A DNA stretch of 6,226 nucleotides from an uncultured Ruminococcus sp. (GTDB lineage Bacteria; Bacillota; Clostridia; Oscillospirales; Acutalibacteraceae), in the NCBI GenBank assembly GCA_937892835.1, contig CALBHM010000383.1, positions 1-6,226 on the forward strand. Reading direction: 5' to 3'. Below are positions 1-5,600 of this stretch, one piece after another. The position numbers were made by a program, and so were the translations under genes. Position 1 is the stretch's first letter. Each line of letters begins with the position of its first letter. The notes beneath the pieces were generated by a model that was given only the letters and a program-made list of their open reading frames with translations, had not been told where the DNA came from and did no database searches.

Positions 1-1
1 C

Positions 2-538
2 TCCGAGAAGGATTACGATGCGGTGTCCGTTGCGGAGATTGCGACAGCGGTCGGAATCATAGCACCGTCACTGTATAAGCATTACAAAAGCAAGAGGGAT
101 ATTTTTGACAGCATTTTGAAAAAAATGAGTGAGGCGGACAGCTTTTTCGCCGATGAAAATGATATGCCGAATGTTGACGATGATTACAACAACGTTTCGC
201 TTGAAAGTATAAAAGCATTCAGCATTGCGATGTTTAAACATTGGACAGAGGATGAATTTGCTGCTCGTTTTCGCCGAATGATTTCGCTTGAACGGTTCAA
301 AAATTCCGAAATGGCGGAGCTTTATAAAAGCTATATTTCAAGCGGTCCGCTTGAGTACATGACAGAGGTTTTTGCCGGAATGAATTATTCCGAGAGTGAT
401 GCAAGACAGCTCGCTTTGAACTTTTACGGACCGATGTTTATGCTTTACACCGCTTATGACGAATCGGAAAACAAGAAAGAAATTATTACACAGGCAGAGA
501 TGCATATTAACAATTTTTTTGACAATTTAAAGGAGTAA
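2..538 (+). CDS. TetR/AcrR-family transcriptional regulator, 5'-truncated by window edge
   Basis: A one-component DNA-binding regulator; family members bind an operator as dimers and release it when a small ligand enters the C-terminal domain. The frame is open from base 2, so the true start lies upstream. The visible 178 residues begin inside the N-terminal helix-turn-helix: visible residues 9-39 contain the family signature, with VAEIA, then VGI, then the recognition-helix stretch SLYKHYKSKRDIF. The rest (about residue 45 on) is a helical ligand-binding/dimerisation domain too divergent to name a ligand. Probably only some 15-20 N-terminal residues are missing. A GTG at 23 is in frame but would delete part of the DNA-binding domain, so it is rejected as the start. 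The stop TAA is at 536-538. The gene is tightly linked to the methyltransferase gene, which it probably co-regulates with itself. The family is sure; the regulatory target is inference. Confidence 0.93.
   Translation, partial: SEKDYDAVSVAEIATAVGIIAPSLYKHYKSKRDIFDSILKKMSEADSFFADENDMPNVDDDYNNVSLESIKAFSIAMFKHWTEDEFAARFRRMISLERFKNSEMAELYKSYISSGPLEYMTEVFAGMNYSESDARQLALNFYGPMFMLYTAYDESENKKEIITQAEMHINNFFDNLKE
529..535 (+). promoter_or_regulatory. Ribosome binding site of the methyltransferase gene, inside the end of the regulator gene
   Basis: AAAGGAG is a strong Shine-Dalgarno match eight bases before the ATG at 544. It overlaps the final codons of the upstream TetR-type gene, whose stop codon immediately follows it. 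This arrangement favours translational coupling and supports both the operon and the chosen start. Confidence 0.85.
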
Positions 539-543
539 TCACA

Positions 544-1260
544 ATGAACTATATTTTAAGCAAAAAATACGAAACACCCGAACTTATGGCAAAAATTATG
601 GGGCCGAACCCGATAAAGCTTGAAGAGGAGCTTATGCATGGACATAAAATTTCCGACGGCTCCGTTGTCTGCGATCTCGGAAGCGGACAGGGATTGACAT
701 CTGTTTTTCTCGCTAAGGAATACGGCTTCAAGGTCTATGCAGCCGACCTTTGGAGCGATCCGGAGGAGAATAAAAAGTTTTTTGAAAGCATGGGTTTGAC
801 CGATGAACAAATCGTACCGGTTAAGGCCGACGCTGAAAATCTTCCCTTTGATAAGGACTTTTTTGACGCAGTTGTTACGACGGATTCCTATAATTATTTC
901 GGCAGAAATCCGAAGTATCTTGACGAAAAGCTTCTTCCGTTCGTAAAAAGCGGAGGATATATCTATATCTCGATTCCCGGCATGAAACATGATTGTCATG
1001 ACAATCTTCCAAAGGAGCTTTTGCTGTCATGGACGCCGGAACAGCTCGACTATATGCACGATGTCGAGTACTGGAAAGCAATGGTTGAGCAATGCGTCGG
1101 TGCAGAGCTTGTTGAAATAGCGGAGATGGAATCCAACGACGAGGTTTGGGCAGACTGGCTGAAGCAGGATAACGAATATGCCGTAGGTGACAGAAAATCA
1201 ATGGAAGCCGGCGGCGGAAAATATCTGAACTTTATCAAAATCGTTTTAAGAAAGAAATAA
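544..1260 (+). CDS. Class I SAM-dependent methyltransferase, substrate unknown
   Basis: A 238-residue cytoplasmic enzyme predicted to transfer a methyl group from S-adenosylmethionine to an unidentified acceptor. The Rossmann-like class I fold is visible: motif I at about residues 41-50 (VVCDLGSGQG) forms the SAM-binding glycine loop. The acidic residue ending strand 2 is D68 in AADLW. Motif II is at about 96-111, with D96 before ENLPF and then FFDAVV, and a post-motif strand (GGYIYISIPG) is at 137-146. No membrane segment or signal peptide is seen. The tail from 147 to 238, rich in W, D and E, presumably forms the acceptor cap and does not identify the substrate. The ATG at 544 follows a strong ribosome binding site, five bases after the regulator's stop codon. 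An intrinsic terminator follows directly. The general family is firm; small-molecule or lipid methylation, possibly linked to drug or stress response through the TetR partner, is only a guess. Confidence 0.92.
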   Translation: MNYILSKKYETPELMAKIMGPNPIKLEEELMHGHKISDGSVVCDLGSGQGLTSVFLAKEYGFKVYAADLWSDPEENKKFFESMGLTDEQIVPVKADAENLPFDKDFFDAVVTTDSYNYFGRNPKYLDEKLLPFVKSGGYIYISIPGMKHDCHDNLPKELLLSWTPEQLDYMHDVEYWKAMVEQCVGAELVEIAEMESNDEVWADWLKQDNEYAVGDRKSMEAGGGKYLNFIKIVLRKK

Positions 1261-1266
1261 TCAATC

Positions 1267-1293
1267 AGAGGGGTGGCAACGCTCCTCTTTTTT
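1267..1293 (+). terminator. Intrinsic terminator closing the regulator-methyltransferase operon
   Basis: A nine-pair stem (arms 1267-1275 and 1280-1288, two of the pairs G-T) is capped by the loop GCAA, a GNRA tetraloop. It runs into six T residues at 1288-1293. It starts six bases after the methyltransferase stop codon. Confidence 0.9.
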
Positions 1294-1306
1294 ACGTTTC
1301 GGAAAC

Positions 1307-1325
1307 AATATAGAATCTTTATATT
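1307..1325. repeat. Short inverted repeat just upstream of the transporter promoter
   Basis: AATATA (1307-1312) and TATATT (1320-1325) are perfect six-base arms separated by seven bases. They end three bases before the proposed -35 box. It could be an operator half-site pair, but six-base AT-only palindromes are common by chance in such AT-rich spacers. Confidence 0.25.
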
Positions 1326-1328
1326 TTG

Positions 1329-1357
1329 TTGTAATTAGACAAAAACAGTGCTATGAT
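1329..1357 (+). promoter_or_regulatory. Sigma-A-type promoter of the EamA transporter gene
   Basis: TTGTAA (1329-1334, four of six to TTGACA) is separated by 17 bases from TATGAT (1352-1357, five of six to TATAAT). It lies between the preceding terminator and the gene. Transcription would start near 1364. This places the in-frame ATG at 1353 inside the -10 box and outside the message, arguing for a downstream translation start. Confidence 0.65.
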
Positions 1358-1375
1358 ATTATCAGTTAATAAATC

Positions 1376-1379
1376 GGAG
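1376..1379 (+). promoter_or_regulatory. Ribosome binding site that decides the transporter start
   Basis: GGAG sits nine bases before the ATG at 1389, an ideal spacing. It has no usable spacing to the in-frame ATGs at 1353 (upstream of it) or 1380 (abutting it). The start is therefore placed at 1389. Confidence 0.75.
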
Positions 1380-1388
1380 ATGACGGTT

Positions 1389-1802
1389 ATGTGGGTTGTG
1401 TTTGCGTTCGGTTCGGCATTTTTCGCCGGAGTGACGTCAATTCTTGCAAAGTGTGGCATTAAAAAGACAGACTCAACCGTTGCAACGGCAATCAGAACAA
1501 TAGTTGTACTTGTTTTCTCATGGCTAATGGCGTTCATTGTCGGCTCGGAGGGCGAGATAGGCTCGATCACGCCACACACGTTGATTTTTCTTGTCCTCTC
1601 CGGAATTGCGACGGGCGCAAGCTGGCTTTGCTATTTTAAGGCATTACAGCTCGGCGATATCAATAAAGTTGTGCCGATTGACAAGTCGAGCACAGTGCTG
1701 ACTATCCTGCTTGCGGCTATTCTTCTCGGCGAGGGAATAACGCTTTACAGTGGAGTCGGAATCGCTCTCATAGCCGTCGGAACGTTCCTGATGATAGAAA
1801 AG
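1389..1802 (+). repeat. First EamA half of the transporter (internal duplication, copy 1)
   Basis: It encodes residues 1-138. It contains two blocks repeated exactly 447 bases downstream: 15 bases at 1485-1499 and 17 bases at 1619-1635. Loop 1 is lysine-rich (KCGIKK) and loop 2 is acidic (GSEGEIGS), giving N-terminus outside and linker inside by the positive-inside rule. Confidence 0.8.
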
Positions 1803-2252
1803 AAAGATGTTAAATCCGATGTGCCGAAAAATAAGCGTTGGATATTCTATGCACTCGGGTCGGCGGGTTTTGCGAGCCTTACGGCGATACTTGGCAAGGT
1901 TGGTATTTCCGATGTTGAATCTAATCTCGGCACGGCAATCAGAACAGGCGTTGTTCTCATGATGTCGTGGATCATGGTATTGGTTACGGGCAAGCGGAAG
2001 GAGATAAAATGCATTTCAAAAAAGGAACTCGGTTTCATCTGCCTTTCGGGTCTTGCGACCGGCGGAAGCTGGCTTTGCTATTATAAGGCTCTTCATGAGG
2101 GACCGGCGAGCGTTGTTGTTCCAATCGACAAGCTCAGCATACTTGTCACGATACTTTTCTCATACATAGTTTTTCACGAGAAATTGTCAAAGAAAACTGC
2201 CTTCGGTCTCATCCTCACCGTCGGGGGAACGCTGCTGATGCTGGTGAAATAG
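1389..2252 (+). CDS. EamA-family (DMT superfamily) transporter with two near-identical domains
   Basis: A 287-residue integral membrane protein of the drug/metabolite transporter superfamily; known members export or import small metabolites such as amino acids, nucleosides or drugs, and no substrate can be assigned here. Ten hydrophobic helices form two five-helix EamA domains, residues about 1-138 and 151-287, joined by a lysine-rich linker. The halves share blocks at a constant 149-residue offset: TAIRT at 33-37 and 182-186, SWLCY at 78-82 and 227-231, VVPIDK at 94-99 and 243-248. About half the aligned positions are identical by eye. The loops of half 1 and half 2 have opposite charge bias, fitting an inverted topology with the linker inside. 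The start is taken at 1389 rather than 1353 because of the promoter and GGAG positions; the protein then begins MWVVFAFGSAFF, directly in helix 1. The gene stands alone between its own promoter and terminator. Confidence 0.92.
   Translation: MWVVFAFGSAFFAGVTSILAKCGIKKTDSTVATAIRTIVVLVFSWLMAFIVGSEGEIGSITPHTLIFLVLSGIATGASWLCYFKALQLGDINKVVPIDKSSTVLTILLAAILLGEGITLYSGVGIALIAVGTFLMIEKKDVKSDVPKNKRWIFYALGSAGFASLTAILGKVGISDVESNLGTAIRTGVVLMMSWIMVLVTGKRKEIKCISKKELGFICLSGLATGGSWLCYYKALHEGPASVVVPIDKLSILVTILFSYIVFHEKLSKKTAFGLILTVGGTLLMLVK
1839..2249 (+). repeat. Second EamA half of the transporter (internal duplication, copy 2)
   Basis: It encodes residues 151-287. The DNA blocks matching copy 1 are at 1932-1946 and 2066-2082. 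The charge bias is reversed relative to copy 1: loop 1 is acidic (ISDVES), while loop 2 (GKRKEIKCISKKE) and loop 4 (HEKLSKK) are strongly positive. This places copy 2 upside down in the membrane relative to copy 1. Confidence 0.8.
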
Positions 2253-2269
2253 TTCAATAATCAAAAAAA

Positions 2270-2307
2270 CCTGTCGCTGTTAATCGGCGGCAGGCTTTTA
2301 GTTTTTT
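2270..2307 (+). terminator. Intrinsic terminator after the transporter gene
   Basis: A ten-pair stem (arms 2270-2279 and 2285-2294, two of the pairs G-T) has a five-base loop TTAAT. It is followed by T-rich sequence ending in six T residues at 2302-2307. A run of seven A residues (2263-2269) precedes the stem, so some function on the opposite strand is possible, though no convergent gene lies in the window. Confidence 0.92.
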
Positions 2308-2368
2308 GTCAACAATATGCCTATGTGATAATTTAAATTAGGCTTAATTCTTTGTTGGATTTATATAT

Positions 2369-2386
2369 AAAGTCATAAAAAAGTCA
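2369..2386 (+). repeat. Tandem AAAGTCA pair upstream of the giant gene's promoter
   Basis: AAAGTCA occurs at 2369-2375 and 2380-2386, exactly 11 bases apart, about one DNA helical turn. The pair ends about 30 bases before the proposed -35 box, where an activator could sit on one face of the helix. The AT-rich setting makes chance possible. Between the transporter terminator and this pair I see only AT-rich sequence and no gene. Confidence 0.3.
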
Positions 2387-2415
2387 AAAATATGTTAGAA
2401 AATCGAAAATAACAC

Positions 2416-2444
2416 TTGAAAAAATTATAAAATTGTGATATTAT
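2416..2444 (+). promoter_or_regulatory. Extended -10 promoter of the giant secreted-protein gene
   Basis: TTGAAA (2416-2421) is followed by a 17-base spacer and TATTAT (2439-2444). A TG at 2436-2437, one base before the hexamer, gives an extended -10 element. Both hexamers match consensus at five of six positions. Transcription would start near 2451, leaving a leader of about 110 nt before the ATG at 2560. Confidence 0.75.
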
Positions 2445-2475
2445 CAACCCGATAATAGATAATTTCTTTCTTATG

Positions 2476-2503
2476 TTGGTTAATTTTATTTAATTTTAAC
2501 CAA
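2476..2503 (+). repeat. Leader inverted repeat 1
   Basis: TTGGTTAA (2476-2483) and TTAACCAA (2496-2503) are perfect eight-base arms around a 12-base AT spacer, in the 5' leader of the giant gene. As RNA this is a weak, AU-rich hairpin; as DNA it could be an operator just downstream of the transcription start. Confidence 0.45.
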
Positions 2504-2523
2504 ATGTGTTTTTGGTAACACAT
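2504..2523 (+). repeat. Leader inverted repeat 2
   Basis: ATGTGTT (2504-2510) and AACACAT (2517-2523) are perfect seven-base arms around the loop TTTGGT. The loop is complementary to ACCAAA at 2499-2504, which belongs mostly to the right arm of leader repeat 1. An alternative pairing could therefore replace both hairpins. Confidence 0.45.
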
Positions 2524-2546
2524 CAATGTAAGAAAAAATTAGAATC

Positions 2547-2551
2547 GGAGG
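2547..2551 (+). promoter_or_regulatory. Ribosome binding site of the giant secreted-protein gene
   Basis: GGAGG lies eight bases before the ATG at 2560. It is a full-strength Shine-Dalgarno sequence at optimal spacing and fixes the start of the long frame. Confidence 0.9.
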
Positions 2552-2559
2552 TAATAAAA

Positions 2560-2670
2560 ATGTTGAAAAAATTCGGCAGAAAAGCACTGAGTCTTTTATT
2601 GGTCTTTGTGCTCATGGCGACGACCTTCTTCATCTTTGATCCGAGTATTCTTATACCCGAATCGAAGGCT
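2560..2670 (+). other. Sec signal peptide of the giant protein
   Basis: The n-region is basic (KKFGRK, residues 3-8). The hydrophobic core covers about residues 9-26, ending in FFIF. A plausible signal peptidase I site is SKA|V after residue 37. The stretch DPSILIPE between core and cleavage site is rather long, so the exact cut is uncertain. Confidence 0.85.
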
Positions 2671-5600
2671 GTGGTCGATGTCAAGAAGTTGGTCAATACT
2701 GTTGAGCCGACTGTAAAGTTCTATGTACCTGAGGCGATTTATCTTAATCCGGTTATGGGTACTGGCTCACAGCCGTATAATTTTCAATACTTTATCGACT
2801 CGAATGAAAACGGAGTCCTCAACAGGAGTGCTTCTCAGACAACGGGTACGGTTTATTTTTCCTGCTCTGAGGCATGGTCTTCGTTGTCGATTTCGTGGGA
2901 AAACACGACTGTCAGAGGAACGACTGATGTTTCAACAAGTCAGACGTTTAAGCAGACGATTACAAGCGGTATGACTTCTGCCAGAGACGGTCGAGTTAAG
3001 GCTACAGCTACATATGTTGTAAACGGCAGAACACACTATGCCTATGCCTATACATATATGTATTATCCAGATCTTGACCTTTTGACCGGTGTCGCAGGTT
3101 CGTATGTTTACTCAACGTCAATCGGTAATGAGCCGAAGCTTTCTGCTTTCGCTTTCATTACGGGTGTTCATAAGGTCGGTAACACAACGACATATAACGA
3201 CACCGAGCGTGGCGTCAGCAACTACTATGACCAGTACAACACAACCTCTTCAAAGGGTGCATTCGGTCTTTCTCCGTTGATCCCGAACTGGTCAACTACC
3301 GCCGAATTTAAAAAGGCAAACGACGACGCATATATTGACGATCGTGATATTATCTACGGTGAAAGAACAACAAGCATGAGCAGTACCTATATTGAGCAAG
3401 GTAATGGCGGCGTTTACTTCCACAACAGAGACAGAGGCGGAACAAGCAAGTACTTCGGAAGCACCAGCCTTGCTTGGGGTACTCTTTTTGTAGATACAAG
3501 CCGTGTTACAAATTTCAATCAAATTCCTAACCTTCGCGGCGGTTTCATTGTTCACCGTTATGACAGCTCGGGAACAAAGGGTAAGCTTGTTAGCTTCAAG
3601 TCGACCGATGATTCAATTTCCATAATGTCAGAGATTGATTACCGTAACGGTGACGGTAAGGGCTACGGTATGACCTCGGCAGAAGCATTGTCGGGTACTC
3701 CGATGAACAAGGACTACACTATGGAGTCCTATTTTAACTACGAAAGAAAGAATTCAAGCGGCGTTCATGTTAGATTCGATTTTGGTCTTAAAGTAAGAAC
3801 ACTCAGCAAGGCTTCCCTGCGTTCTGCATACAGAGCTGCAATAGAGAACGGCTGGCAGTCTTCAACTGCGTCAAAGCATGGCTGGTCTTCATCTGCTCAG
3901 TCTCAATGGACAACAGCATATAACAATTTTGTTACTGCACTCGATCAGGCTGGTACTGTTCTCGGCAGACCCTATGCTTCGGCATCTGACGTCAGCACAG
4001 CTCTTTCAAACCTCAATACAAGGGTTTCAACATGTAATACACTCGTAAATAACAATTTCCAGGTCGGAGTTAATACCGATATGGAAGCTCCGTCATACAC
4101 TTTCTATGTTCCAGAAACAATTTACCTTACTCCGTCAACAAGCACAACAACTGCGTTTAAGTACTACGTTGATCGAGCAAATTCCGTTAACAGCTCGCTG
4201 AGAAACGGCGAGAACACAAGCGGTAATATTTATTTCTATTGCAGCAAGGCTTCTTCAATAAAAAGCCTTACTGTGAGCGATTGTTCGTCCGTTACGATCG
4301 GCGCAACTACTTCATCGAGCGGAACACTTTCGACTACCATTACAGCAGGTTCGCTTTCCACTGGTCTTTCTCCGAGCGGCAAAAAGCTTCTTACCTGGAC
4401 GCTTGTTTTTGTTGCGGACGGCGTTGAATATACGGCAAATGCATATACTGTCGCTTACGCACCTTGGCCGACGGTTGTTTCCTCTTCTGCTGCAGGTCGT
4501 TACAGTTCAAGTAAAAGCAGCCGTAAAACAGCGTTTATGATTACAACATGGGTATCTGGTATTCAGTCTGTTGTTAATAACGGTTCCGGATCGGACGGTA
4601 GCGGTGTTTATAAATACAGTCCGCTCTTTTCTTCGTCCATTCCTGCCGGTTCGGATAAGAACATGTCAAATCTTTTCAATTCCGGCTCGGGCGGCAGTGG
4701 CTTCTGGCGAGATGACGATGACGCATCCTGTGACGGCGGCCGTGGATTGCTTGTTGTTGACGTCAGCCGATACAGATATTACAAGTATATTCCTAACTTT
4801 AAGGTTGGCCTTGACTGTAACTATGCTCACGGTAACGGAGAGACGGGAAAATATTCAAGACTCGGTTATTACGCTACCGGCGGTTCTGTTTCGGATTCAA
4901 ACCTCGGCGCAGTGACGACCGGCGGCAATAACAATGTAAGAAACATTTTCAACACAACAATCGGAAGTTATATTACTGATTCAAATGAAGATATTACAAT
5001 AAGAGGCTTTAATGAAAGTAAGGGTACAGGTAACGGTAGTACCCGTAGAAGCTATGCTCATGTATTCCTTACTGTTGAGAAGGTTAATAAATCTTCTCTC
5101 AGAAGCTCATATAACACTATTTTGTCAAAGGGCTATCAGAAGTCATGGTACACCTCCGATACATGGAACAAGTACGAAACAAAGCTCAAGGAAGTTGCTT
5201 TGCACCTCGGTGACCCGACCTCCAAGGATACATCGGGTATCACGGAGCTTCAGGGCTTCCAGGACGGACTTGTGCGTAATTCAAACGGCAAGACGACAGC
5301 CGTTCATCTCCGTGACGGTTCTTCCGCAGACTATAACGGAAATACAGGTTCGGCAATTATCGGCACAACAACAGAGACGATGAGCTACACTTACGGCGAC
5401 ACTGTATACGGTTATTATAATGATATTCCGGGCTTCACGGCAAGCAGATATTCCGTTACATACGGCTCAACGACAAAGACAAGCGGCGTTCCGCAGGACA
5501 GCACACATAATAATTTTTATTATATTAAGAATGCGGCAACGTCAAATGTTGACTGGAAGTTCTGGTATACGCCGAACACCTACAATATCAAATATGATCC

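Noticed and set aside
23..538. GTG at 23 as the start of the TetR-type regulator
   Set aside because: The frame stays open to the window edge, and the residues before it (YDA) belong to the helix-turn-helix domain, so the gene is truncated rather than starting here.
1353..1388. ATG at 1353 (or 1380) as the transporter start
   Set aside because: The ATG at 1353 lies within the proposed -10 box and lacks a ribosome binding site; the ATG at 1380 abuts GGAG with no spacing. The ATG at 1389 has ideal spacing and starts at the first membrane helix.
549..1579. Minus-strand open frames over the methyltransferase and the start of the transporter gene
   Set aside because: They are antisense shadows of well-supported genes, with no family resemblance and no promoter or ribosome binding site.
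2319..2343. GCCTA ... TAGGC inverted repeat downstream of the transporter terminator
   Set aside because: The arms are only five bases, the loop is long and AT-rich, and no T-run follows, so it is not distinguishable from chance.
2473..2493. Six-codon upstream open frame (ATG at 2473, TAA at 2491) in the leader of the giant gene
   Set aside because: It has no Shine-Dalgarno sequence before it; the ATG is likely incidental in AT-rich leader sequence.
2253..2559. A riboswitch or small RNA in the gap before the giant gene
   Set aside because: The gap holds a terminator, promoter and short leader with weak inverted repeats; no known riboswitch core or conserved RNA fold could be recognised.
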